Part shown: positions 10,742 through 20,600 of the stretch, piece by piece
Position numbering within the stretch: position 1 is the stretch's first letter
Layout of the letters: each line of letters starts with the position of its first letter
NCBI GenBank assembly: GCA_024349245.1
Contig: JALDNG010000001.1
Coordinates: 7,342,501 to 7,406,500 of the forward strand
Source of the DNA: Neodontobutis hainanensis
Taxonomy: Eukaryota; Chordata; Actinopteri; Gobiiformes; Odontobutidae
DNA length: 64,000 bases
Direction: 5' to 3'
The notes under the pieces: generated by a model
The model's input: the letters and a program-made list of their open reading frames with translations, nothing else
Told to the model about the DNA's origin: nothing
The model's database searches: none
Made by a program: the position numbers and the translations under genes

Positions 10742-10944
10742 CGTTATTGGAATATGACGTCCTTGGTGAGAGGCGTTCACAATGTTCCAAGTGCAGAAGT
10801 CCCGTGACAAGCCATGTTTCACCCTAGTTATGTCTACTCCTTGCTTGGATTAGTACGAAGGACATGACATGAATTTGACATGACCTGAAGAGAACTATAA
10901 GCCCCCAGTAACAATAAAGATTAAAATTAAAATTTCTTATAACA
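10742..10944. mobile_element. MITE inserted inside the minisatellite
   Basis: Unique sequence splitting the minisatellite. Its right half (AAGGACATGACATGAATTTG, ACTATAAGCCCCCAGTAAC, ending CTTATAAC) matches the right arm of the foldback MITE at 16484-16673. Its left half is instead the longer spacer type also seen at 4640-4740. The array motif GTAT lies on both sides (10739 area and 10947 area), a possible target duplication, although the array's own repetition makes this uncertain. Confidence 0.7.
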
Positions 10945-10978
10945 GGTATACACTCACAGTGGCTGTAGCTGTAGGTAA

Positions 10979-11815
10979 ACTCCTTGTTGTTGTATTATAA
11001 TACAATTATAGTATTATAATACAACAACATGACAATGCAAGTCTCCTTGGACGCATAATAGATCTACAGATGTAATTTACATTTTATGATAAATAGCTAA
11101 AAGTACAGAGAATACAAAAATAAAAAAATATCTGCTGATTATTGACTGGTTGCTATATAAAAGCAAACAATGTTTTTTCTCTTCTTTTTAAATGTTTCTC
11201 AGACATGTGTTGGTGGGACGTATTCGACGTGACATCATTTCCAGGAGCTCCATTGTCCACCTTGGCAAGCAAATAAACTATTTTTTATCATTATGAAAAT
11301 AATTGTCTTAACGTTTTTTGTTTTTTTGTTTTTCTCTAACCCCATCGCAAACCCAGCTCCGGGTTTAATAGAAGAAGTAATTCAGAAGTAAAGACCAGTT
11401 AACTATTAAAATAACTTGCTATCTCTCCTGTTCATGGCGTATTGCCCTGATCCTCGTTTCCACAGGTCAGATAGGTCCTGTTTCTTCTGAAGAGGTGTGT
11501 GTCTCAAACCGAGTTGTGTCCAGTGAGCGCCATCTGCTGCAGAAACAGATAATTCATTGTAGAGACACAAACGTCTGTCTGAAAATGCAGGGCCTCAGTG
11601 TCGGGGGTGGGGCTCAGTGTCGGGGGCGGAGCTCAGTGTCAGGGGTGGGGTTCAGTGCAGAGACCTGTACAGGTAAACTAATAAGATCCTGTCCTTCAGG
11701 GTCATGTGGGTAGTTTCTGAGGTTATTATGATTTAAAAAGAGTAAACACAATTGTTTGACAATAAAAGGCTCCACCCAACCACTAATTCTGGGTGAAAGA
11801 AAGGTTTTTGTGTTA
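10979..11815. other. Intergenic stretch, no confirmed gene
   Basis: Contains a 16-bp inverted repeat near 10989-11026 (TTGTTGTATTATAATAC against GTATTATAATACAACAA). A short open segment after TTTCTCAG at about 11205-11265 reads HVLVGRIRRDIISRSSIVHL but has no clear GT donor and no recognised family. Near 11590-11660 a short tandem of GGGGCTCAGTGTCGGGGG-like units occurs. I see no supportable gene. Confidence 0.45.
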
Positions 11816-11819
11816 TAAT

Positions 11820-12182
11820 AATAATAATAATGGATTGGATTTATATTGCGCTTTTCTCCCGAGGGACCAAGGGACTCAAAGCGCTCAATGGCCGTCCATT
11901 ATTCATTCATAAACAGTCACACTGCTGATGGTAAGCTACAACTGTAGCCACAGATGCCCTGGGGCAGACTGACAGAGACATGGCAGCCATTTTGCGCCTA
12001 CGGCCTCTCCGACCATCACCACAAACATTCACTGAACATTCTTACACATTCATACGAGGCAAGGTGGGTTAAGTGTCTTGCCCAAGGACACAACGACAGT
12101 ATGAACTGTGGGGAGAGCAGGAATCGAACCCACTACCTTCCGGTTGAAAGACGACCACTCTACCACTGAGCCACTGCCGCGC
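11820..12182 (-). repeat. tRNA-derived SINE-like repeat
   Basis: A common teleost dispersed repeat. One end reads GGATTTATATTGCGCTTTTC; the other has a box-B-like AATCGAACCCACTACCTTCC then CCACTCTACCACTGAGCCAC, the reverse complement of a degenerate tRNA-like head. The central AAGTGTCTTGCCCAAGGACA recurs at 40340-40380 and 49270-49295. The tRNA-like part should not be annotated as a functional tRNA. Confidence 0.75.
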
Positions 12183-12189
12183 ATGTGTT

Positions 12190-13370
12190 ATCATTCATAT
12201 TCTCTGAAAAATGCCAGGTTATGTAAACTTATGGGCAAAACTGTAAATGGCTAAACTGACGCTCAACTGAACAGGTCTAAATATTATCCTGTTGAGTCTA
12301 AAGCAGCCTCTGAGCAGCAGAGTTAGTAACTAATAGGAAACTAACACCAGTAAAAGACACAAACTCAGAAAGTCAGAGGAGGCCAACAGTGGTTTTGCCA
12401 ACGCTGGACTGAATAACAGTTAATGCCCTCCAGTCATTTCTACCTGAGATGCTGCAGTGAGTGGAGCATTTATCGATTACTGGATATTAAAGAAAGATCA
12501 ATTTTACTTTTTGCAGACAAATTTCTTTCTGTGAATCGGAGTAAATAATGTAAGGATTTCTATTTACAACTACACTAATATTGAGGCTATCTAATTGTTC
12601 TCATCCTAATAGATACATAGGATTGTTTTTAAAAATAGCAAACACAGCTTTAATTTTTATATCCAGTCCAAAAAAAGAGTCCTTGTTTGTTTTGTTTTTT
12701 TAATAATGTAAAGAGAAATCTGTGAGTAACTTTTGTAGTAGAAGTGTTTGATCTAAACTTCAAGCACAAACAGCGTTAAACATAAATAGGAAGCGCTATG
12801 GAGTTTTGAAATAACACAGTAGCAACTACACACACAAAATATGTAACAAGTTAACACACGGTCTTCATCAAAACAAATCAGGTTACTGTGAAAGAGAGTT
12901 TAGTTTTTGAGGGTTTACGTTTTCCCAGCACATTGTTGGGAAACCACAGTCTTGACTAAATGTGGTTTACAAAGTTTGTCATAAATACATGAAATTTAGC
13001 AAAGACATCCATGATGTCACAACAACCAAGAAAGTCTCTTGGACCCATGCCCAAAATTCAACAATTTTGCTGTGGCAACACCATAAACACAAGCTCTAAT
13101 GAATTATAGACCCAAAACAATTCAGCCTTCTGGAAATTTATAAAATTTGGCACAGACAATCATCATAGGACAAGAAACAATATAGTAAAAGGGAGCCATG
13201 CCATATCTGCTACGGTGTTGACATGGCATTGAGCAAAACCTGCCATGTAAAACCAAAAGGAACTGATGCAATGAGCCCCTAAACTGTGCATACAACTGTG
13301 TTGATGTGGCAATTCTTATATAAGGCCTGTGCTTTGTTGTAAATGAGTTAAAGTTGATCACATTGACATT
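12190..13370. other. Intergenic, no gene recognised
   Basis: AT-rich sequence with only short chance frames. A reading frame on the minus strand near 13122-13361 has no recognisable domain. The stretch 12950-13350 reads like the body of an old unidentified repeat, but no second copy was found in the window. Confidence 0.45.
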
Positions 13371-13542
13371 CAGTGTTGTACTACGTGTTCACAGACGCTC
13401 TAGAGGAGCAGCTGGAGGTGGACCTGGGGCCTTCTGTGGCTCAGATCCACTCCATGTTTCACAATTTACCAACAGAAAGGTTCAGCTACGACCAAAACCC
13501 GAAGTCCATGCCCTACATGGAGAAGGGGGACTGGTACTACCA
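13371..13542 (+). pseudogene. Broken partial copy of the family-6 glycosyltransferase last exon
   Basis: Reads LYYVFTDALEEQLEVDLGPS, then VAQIHSMFHNLPTERFSYDQ, then NPKSMPYMEKGDWYY, clearly the same as YYVFTDASEELPEVELGP ... SVAQIHSMFYNLPKEKFSYD in the intact gene but on the opposite strand. It covers only part of the last exon and stops just before the HAAIFGG donor motif. A 183-bp block (61 codons, including the catalytic DVD) is missing between the two LGP positions. It cannot encode an enzyme. Confidence 0.93.
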
Positions 13543-13584
13543 AAAAACAGAACACGGTGCATGCTTCTTATAGGGAGTTCACCC

Positions 13585-13975
13585 CTATGATTGTAAAAAT
13601 ATGGATGTTTCCCAACCATTGCTCTCCTATTCAGCGATATTGTTGTTACCACAGGGGAATAAATGGCGGTTACATCTGGGCTTTTTGGCTTTTAAACAAT
13701 AGTTTTAAGATTCATAAACGGACTTGATAATGAAAAATTCACCCCTCCCAGAGTTGTCATGTGGTACAAACCGGAGGCATCTTTTGTACCAGGCTGTAAA
13801 CATTATTTTTACATACCAAGTGGCTATTGAATTTCTACTTATATTTCTGCTTTCGGAGCCTGCCCTCTGGTGGACGGAGGTATTTTGCTGTATATTGCTG
13901 TATATCGCTGTATGGTGGCGCCTTACTCGAGGACCTTTTATGGGGTTCCATGAGAGAGGCTTAGTTCACACCAAA
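13585..13975 (+). repeat. Interspersed repeat R360, copy B
   Basis: Forward copy of the about 360-bp repeat. It has CAGCGATATTGTTGTTACC, ATGGCGGTTACATCTGGGCT, CCCAGAGTTGTCATGTGGTA, TTTGTACCAGGCTGTAAACA, GGAGCCTGCCCTCTGGTGGA and TTCCATGAGAGAGGCTTA in the same order as the copy at 45880-46256. It follows the glycosyltransferase pseudogene by about 45 bp. Confidence 0.82.
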
Positions 13976-14439
13976 CGCGAATGAAGTGTTAAGTGAGTAA
14001 TTTACAATGTTAAGTCAATACAAAGACACAATTAGAAGCACTTAGAAATCCTGCAGAGCAATTTAAAAAAAAATATGAACTTTTGGCAAATATTAACCAT
14101 ATTAACCAATCAGGAGCTTGCTTTAGTAGTGACATGTAGAGTAGAGGCAGACCATAGATGCAAAACAAAAAATGGGGAAAAAGTTATCGGGGCAGCCTGT
14201 GGGCTACATTACATCTTCGTACTTTTACAGAACCAGGAATCTTAAAGGCTCTTGCTCGAAGGAAAATGATTGAGAGGGTTGGCAACTCTACATTCGAGTC
14301 ATACATATTGAGCCAACTAGGTAGCTAAAGCTTGAGCTACTTTGCCGTACTTTACAACTAGTTTTCTACTGATGAGTTTATGTGTTGTTTCTTCAGAGCA
14401 AGTGTGCAGAAAGAAGTGGAAGAGCCTGAGCACTTGTTG

Positions 14440-15170
14440 AACATGCATTTGAAAGCCTGAGGAAAATGGATCGTTTAAGACATTTTTCAGAAGAATAGCG
14501 TACTTTAATTAAAAAGTTAATTGAAGAGGGGAAAACATAAAGAGGTGCAGTTCAGCTAAAACGATCTCCAATGCCTTAAAATGGAGAGCAAAACCAGAGA
14601 GACGTGGAAGAAAACGGAAGACAACCCCCAAAATGGATCGAAGAATAACCAGAATGGTAAAGGCTCAGCCAATGATCAGCTCCAGGATGATCAGAGACAG
14701 TCTGGAGTTACCTGTAAGTACTGTGACAGTTAATAGACGTCTGTGTGAAGCTAATCTATTTTCAAGAATACCAAAGTCCATCTGTTTAAAAAAAGGCATG
14801 TAAAGAGGAGGTTACAATTTTCCAAAGAACACATCCACTGGCCTAAAGAGAAATGGAGGAACGTTTTGTGGACTGATGACAGTAAAACTGTTCTTTTTGG
14901 GTCCAAGGGCCACAGACAGTTTGTGAGACAACCCCCAAACTCTTAATTCAAGCCACAGTGAAGCAAGCATGATGATATGGGCATGTTTCTCCTACTATGG
15001 TGTTGGGCCTGTTTATTGCACACCAGGGATCATGGATCAGTTTGCATTTGTCAAAATACTTGAAGAGGTCATGTTGCCTTATGCTGAAGAAGACATGCCC
15101 TTGAAATGTTTGTTTCAACAAGACAATGACCCCAAACACAGAAGTAAACCAGCAAAGTCTTGGTTGTGAC
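14440..15170 (+). pseudogene. Degenerate Tc1/mariner transposase
   Basis: Plus-strand remains of a Tc1 transposase. They contain an N-terminal HTH-like part (near 14570-14730, RRITRMVKAQPMISSRMIRD), a first-Asp region reading WTDDSKTVLFGSKGHRQFV near 14871-14925, and a second region GLFQ-like LFQQDNDPKHRSKPAKSWL near 15110-15165 carrying the second conserved Asp. Stops and frameshifts (for example around 14800 and 14943) disable it. The third acidic residue and the 3' inverted repeat were not found. Confidence 0.8.
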
Positions 15171-15779
15171 TGATCCCTTCCTGCAGAGGTTACTGTCTTG
15201 GATGAAAGAATTTGTCAAATATCAAATACATACATTTATTTATGAAACAGTTCTGCTTCATTCTGAACCCAACGTATAGTTTTTAAAATGAGGCAGCTGT
15301 CACTGCAGGGAACAAACCAGATCCTCTCTGTTCTCCTCTCCTACACTTAAGGCCTTCATTCTGTTATATATTTCCATATAAATATTTGAAATAGAAGAAA
15401 GATTATAATGTTTAGTTTTTAAGACTAGAATACTTATGGTTAACGTTTGTTCATTTTTATTATATCCTATTGCAAACACATCTATAATACTACAGTAAGA
15501 AAACAGTTATGACTGGACCAGTGTTGGGGTATTAATGAGAAACAATCCATGAGACAGAGATTCTTTTGGAGGCTGGCTCCATTTATTAAAGGAATAAACA
15601 CAAATAAGAGATACAACACAATGTTATAAATACAATTGTAAATACGATTTACAATTTTATAGTCATAATACTATATTGACTGTACTGACGTGTTCAGAAG
15701 ACTGTAGTTTGACCACATATTAATTACTCATAATCACAACAAATATAGACTGGAGACAGATGGACAGACTTGAATAGAG

Positions 15780-15900
15780 CGTCAATAGTTGATGTCTTGT
15801 GGGATATCCTTGCATCGAAACGGGACATCAGGTCATTGAACTGGGGCCGACTCAGAGGGAAATACAGTTGAAACAGCCATCATCCAGGCACAGCTCCTTG
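15780..15900 (-). pseudogene. PIF/Harbinger transposase fragment (HARBI1-like)
   Basis: On the minus strand a short segment reads FQLYFPLSRPQFNDLMSRFD then ARISHK, matching the N-terminal 'YFRLS..QFDDLL.RI...I' region typical of Harbinger-type transposases. A frameshift separates it from the preceding LLKELCLDDG segment. No nuclease domain remains. The neighbouring 15900-16080 may belong to the same dead element, but I see no recognisable protein there. Confidence 0.55.
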
Positions 15901-16118
15901 AGGAGATGTATCCCTCACGGAGTTTTGTCCGCCTCTGAAGCATCCAAAGGACCCCCGCACAGCGCTGAACGCATTCACGTTGTTTTTCACTCCTTCAAAG
16001 TTAGTGGAGCACGGCTACTCTTTAGACAAAATTCATCTCAACCATTTTGTAACGAGACCGGAAGTCAACCCGCCTGGCAGAAGCCCCTCCCATGACGCAA
16101 ATATGCATCTGTTGTAAC

Positions 16119-16260
16119 CATGCCTCTCTCATGGAACCCCTTAAAAGGTCCTCGAGTAATGGCGCCACCATACAGCAATATACAGAGATATACCATTGTC
16201 CACCAGAGGGCAGGCTCCAAAAGCAGAAATATAAGCCTAATGGCTTATATTTCGACTTTA
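16119..16260 (-). repeat. Interspersed repeat R360, copy C (truncated)
   Basis: Reverse-orientation fragment beginning GCCTCTCTCATGGAACCCCT and including AGGTCCTCGAGTAATGGCGC, CACCAGAGGGCAGGCTCCAA and AAGCAGAAATATAAGC. The distal half of the repeat is missing. The last part (16255-16300) contains a duplicated TTTACAAGTTATCCAATTA. Confidence 0.75.
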
Positions 16261-16483
16261 CAAGTTATCCAATTACAACGACTTTACAAGTTATCCAATT
16301 AAGGTGATCTCAAAAGAGTCCGTCAAATGATTTTAACAGTGTGTTTCTAGACTGAACACGTTAACTCTGGCCTAAAATAAATTTAATCAAAAACCACAAA
16401 AAAATTTTTTTACTGTAAATATCTTTGATTGAACAGTACATTAATACATTGATGGACATTGCATCTGTTTGCAACGAGTCATT

Positions 16484-16673
16484 GTTATAATAATTTTAAT
16501 TCTTATGTTTAGAGTTACTGGGGGCTTATAGTTCTCCTCAGGTCATGTCAAATTCATGTTATGTCTACTTCCTGCTTGGATTAGCACGAAGGACATGACA
16601 TGAATTTGACATGACCTGAGGAGAACTATAAGCCCCCAGTAACTCTAAACATAAGAATTAAAATTATTATAAC
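16484..16673. mobile_element. Foldback MITE with 76-bp perfect inverted repeats
   Basis: 190-bp element. The first 76 bases (starting GTTATAATAATTTTAATTCT) are exactly reverse-complementary to the last 76, leaving a 38-bp spacer. It is flanked by a 7-bp direct duplication AGTCATT (16477-16483 and 16674-16680). It has no coding capacity. The perfect arms suggest a recent insertion or repair-driven homogenisation. Older relatives lie at 4640-4855 and 10742-10944. Confidence 0.92.
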
Positions 16674-16680
16674 AGTCATT

Positions 16681-17115
16681 TACACCGTAAAAGAACAATC
16701 ATCTTTGTCACAGTTCAGACAGTATACCTTTAAACTGACTGCATTTTACAAAATTCAATACATTTTATCCTTGTAACCCAAAAATATAAACTAGTTCAAA
16801 AGGTTTTCCAGTTTTTGTTGGAAAGATAAGTTTGTTGTTCAACAGGTTTCATTAAAAAAACTATTTTGTGATGGATAATGGCTTGGTCCTTTGATCCAGG
16901 TTTAAAAGTGTAATATGAAAGGCTCATTTGAGGAATAGACTTGAAATATTTTTTTCTTTTGTGGTAAATTCAGAGAAATAAAGGTTGTAAAAGTCTGGTT
17001 TGTGGAGCTATTGAGTACCTCATTGGCTAAAGTGCATCACAAAAAAAACTTTGACTGTTTGATTTCACAGAAATATTTAAGAGTCCAGTTTGTGTCCAGT
17101 GTCTTCTGGTCCTTT
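16681..17115. other. Intergenic/3' flank of CFTR
   Basis: AT-rich sequence without a coding frame. It probably includes the end of the CFTR 3' untranslated region, but no minus-strand AATAAA-type signal close to the stop could be assigned confidently. Confidence 0.4.
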
Positions 17116-17117
17116 TG

Positions 17118-17472
17118 AAACTTCTCCCAGATCCCCCTCAGTCTTGTCCCAGACCTGTCCCAGACCCGCCTCAGACCTGTCCCAGACCTGCCTCAGACTT
17201 TCCCCAGACCTGCCTCAGAACCGGCCCAGACCTGTCTCAGACCTGCCACAAAACCCGCCTCAGAACCGCCCCAGACCTGCCTCAGACCTGCCCCAAACCT
17301 GTCCCAGACCTGTCCCAGACCCGCCTCAGACCCCCCTCAGTCCTGTCCCAGACCTGCCTCAGACCTGCCTCAGACTTGCCTCAGAACTGGCCCAGATCGT
17401 CCTCAGAACCGCCCCAGAACCTGCCTCAGACCTGCCTCAGACCTGCCTCAGAACTGGCCCAGACCCGCGTGT
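17118..17472. repeat. Degenerate C-rich minisatellite abutting the CFTR stop codon
   Basis: About 30 imperfect units of 10-11 bases of the form CCTCAGACCTG / CCCAGACCTGT. It runs to within 2 bp of the CFTR stop codon, so in the minus-strand transcript it lies at the start of the 3' untranslated region as a G-rich GGTCTGAGGCA array. Two long plus-strand open frames here are low-complexity artefacts of the repeat. Confidence 0.9.
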
Positions 17473-17473
17473 C

Positions 17474-17692
17474 TTAGAGGCGAGTGTCGTGCACGTCATC
17501 CTCGCTCTCCTCGGGGAGACTTGAGATCTTATTCTGGTTCTGGCTGGGGGGCCGTTTGCTGGAGTTGAGCCGGTGCAGGTTGGGGAAGAGTCGGAGGCGG
17601 TCGGCCGGACTCATGGCCTGTTTCAGCTGACTTGTCTCGTTCATCAGCTTCTGGATGGAGTCGTAGGTTTTCATGGAGCTGCCCTCGATCAT
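17474..17692 (-). CDS. cftr: CFTR exon 27 (human 24), C-terminus
   Basis: 219 nt including stop TAA (17476-17474), reading MIEGSSMKTYDSIQKLMNET, ending EESEDDVHDTRL. The acidic stretch and the PDZ-binding DTRL tail are CFTR hallmarks. Confidence 0.98.
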   Translation of the reverse strand: MIEGSSMKTYDSIQKLMNETSQLKQAMSPADRLRLFPNLHRLNSSKRPPSQNQNKISSLPEESEDDVHDTRL

Positions 17693-20600
17693 CTGCAGAA
17701 GAAAAGAGACGTTAGAGTAAAGGAGGGGAGGGGCTATAACAGAGTGGGGTCAGCAAGTAACAACATGGGTCACTCAAAAAGCTTAACTTATTCTTGTTTT
17801 AGACCTGGGTTTTAGTCATAACAGAGTCCGGTTTTGTTATGGATTTATCTGAATTAGTCTGTTAATCTTGGTTTAGTTTTAACATGAGTCCAGATAAAAT
17901 CTAAGTTTAGTCCAGGTTTAGTCCAGCTTTATTCCCATTTTAGTCCTGGGTTCAGGTCTACTTTAGTCTTGTTTACAGTTCTGGTTTACTCTTAGTTTAG
18001 TGTTGACTTTAGACTTGTTTAGTCTGGGTTTATTCCTGAAATAGACCTTGTTTCATCTGTTTTCATTCTGGTTTTAATCCAGGTTAAATCCTGATTAAGT
18101 CCGTGTCTAGTTCATGTTTTAATCCAAGATAGGATTTTGTCTAAATTTAGTATTTTTTTACTTTTTCTAATTTAAACACATTTTAGAACTGGGTTCAGTT
18201 CTAGTTTAGTCTCAATTAAAGTCCAGGTTTACTTTAGACCTGGTTTAGACCTGGTTTAGTCCAGTTCTTGTTTGGGTTTAGTCTGTTTTTTCATCCCTCC
18301 ATTATACCCTGTGGGAAATCCATTTTAGATAAATTTTAGGTTTTGGGAAGTTCTTAGTTTAGTCTGAGTTAGGTCTTGGTTTGTTTTGTTCTTTTCTCAA
18401 TTTAGTCCAAGGTTTAGTCTTGTTTAGTCCAGTTTAGAGAGGACTTTGTCTTGATTTACTCGTGGTTTGGCTTCATTTTAGTGCTGGTTTAGTTCCAGTT
18501 CAGTTCTGTTAAATCCCGCTTTAGTCCAAGTTTATTACTGGTTCTTGGCTTTGTGTAGTTCTGGGTCTAGTCTTGTTTTTTTCTTTTGAGAGTTTTTTTT
18601 ACTGGTTCTGTCCTGCTCTAGCTTTGACATAGTTTTAGTCCTAGTTTAGTCTAAAAGTAGTCCTCACCAGAAAGGACTGACACTCGAGCAGTGGCTCCAC
18701 TCTGTGCTCTGATAAGATCACTGTACAGTCAGAGAAGGACTGCTTCAGGGTCTTCCTCAAAACCTGCAGCGTTCTGCACAAAACACACAAAAACACACAC
18801 AATAACTAAAATTTATTACGTCTTGAAGTATTAACGCTGCTGTAACAGTTCAGAGGAGGTCAGGGGTTAAAGAGGTCTTCAGAGCCAAATGAAGCAAACC
18901 AAATGTAAAAGTGGTCATCAAAATAAAGACGCTCATTTCAGGCTTCATTTAACGTCTGAGCCACAAACAGCTGCTTCAGATGGACTCCAGACCGGGTCCT
19001 GTTGGGCTCAGGGCTCACATGGGGTCGAGGTACGCCGAGGGCTCGTCCAGCAGCAGGATACGGGCCTTGCTCAGGATGGACCGGGCCAAACACAGCAGCT
19101 GTTTGTGGCCGTTGCTCAGAACGTAGCCTCCGTCCTCGAGCTGGAAGTCCAGTTTATCAGGGAACTGCTCGATCACAGACCTCAGACCCACCTGTGGAAA
19201 CACAAACCTGTTTTTGCATAGTCCATTTATAAATATATATACTGCTCTGAAACGCAGGCTCAGAGGAATATGACACTGAGTAAAGTGACCAATATAATGA
19301 AAAGATGATAATATTGAACTTAACTGAATTATAAGGTTTAGAGCCAAACTTTGATTGGATTTAATTGCCAAAATTATTCCTCCATCTCTCATAAACCACA
19401 TTAGAAGTATTTATATTCTAAAAAAACCTCAACTTTACAAAGACCTCAATTTCCAAAATGAGGACCTTTGATGAGCTATAAAAAAAATATTTTTAAAATG
19501 ATTTTACTTTTGTTTCTATACTCACGTGGCGTTCTATACGCACGTGGCGTCAAAAATTAGATCAGACCAAGCAACATTTTTCCAGTCTTTAACTGTCCAA
19601 TTTTGGTGAGCTCGTGCAAATTGTAGCCTCTTTTTCCTACTTGTAGTAGAGCTGAGTGGTACCTGGTGGGGTCTTCTGCTGTTGTAGCCTAAAGGTTTGG
19701 TGTGTTGTGACTTCACAAATGCTTTGCTTCATACCTCTGTTGTAACAAGTGATTATTTCAGACAAAGTTGCTCTTCTATCAGATTCAATCAGTCAGCCCA
19801 TTCTCCTCTGACCTCTAGCATCAACCAGTCATTTTCGCCCACAGGACTGCTGCATACTGGACGTTTTCCCTTTTCACACCATTCTTTGTAAACCCTAGAA
19901 ATGGTTGTGCGTGAAAATCCCAGTAACTGAGCAGATTGTGAAATACTCAGACCGGCCCGTCTGGCACCAACAACCATGCCACGCTCAAATTTGCTTAAAT
20001 CACCTTTCTTTCCCGTTCTGACAGTTTGGAGTTCAGGAGATTGTCTTGACCAGGACCACACCCTAAATGCACTGAAGCAACTGCCCTGTGATTGGTTGAT
20101 TAGATTCTTGCATTTATTAGAAATTGAACGGGCATTCCTAATAATCCTTTAGGGGAGTGTATAGTTTGTTTTCTATGGGATTCTTAATTTAAGTTTTTGT
20201 TCTACACTGTTTATGTAAATATTACAGATTGCAATTTTTCGATTCACTATATTTGTTTCCATTTGTTTAAGCAGACACTTGTTCTTTTGTACTTTCTGAC
20301 ACTTTCTTGCATTTTTACCTCAAGCTAACATAACTCTGGACTACACAGCTGTTAACGCAGAGGGACATTAGACATTGACAGCTGCAGCTCCCAAAAACAA
20401 TATTTAGACACATCTCATTTATTTGTTACTTGTGTTGGTAATTTGTAAAATTAAGAAAAAAGACATGAGTGTGAGACTGTGTGGGGCTTTCTTGACAAGC
20501 TTATTCACCCCATGCCCCCCACCCCCCACAGACGGGAAGGTGGGGCACGAGAACAATGAAAGGATGACACCAGGTGCTGTTTACAGGCCTATGACAAGAA

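Noticed and set aside
12105..12180. tRNA-like sequence with box-B-like GAATCGAACCCAC
   Set aside because: It belongs to a dispersed SINE-like repeat with other copies at 40.2 and 49.3 kb, and no full cloverleaf can be drawn.
17090..17524. Long plus-strand open frames rich in Pro, Asp and Gln (144 and 120 codons)
   Set aside because: They are low-complexity translations of the C-rich tandem repeat, open in more than one frame, and overlap the last CFTR exon on the other strand.
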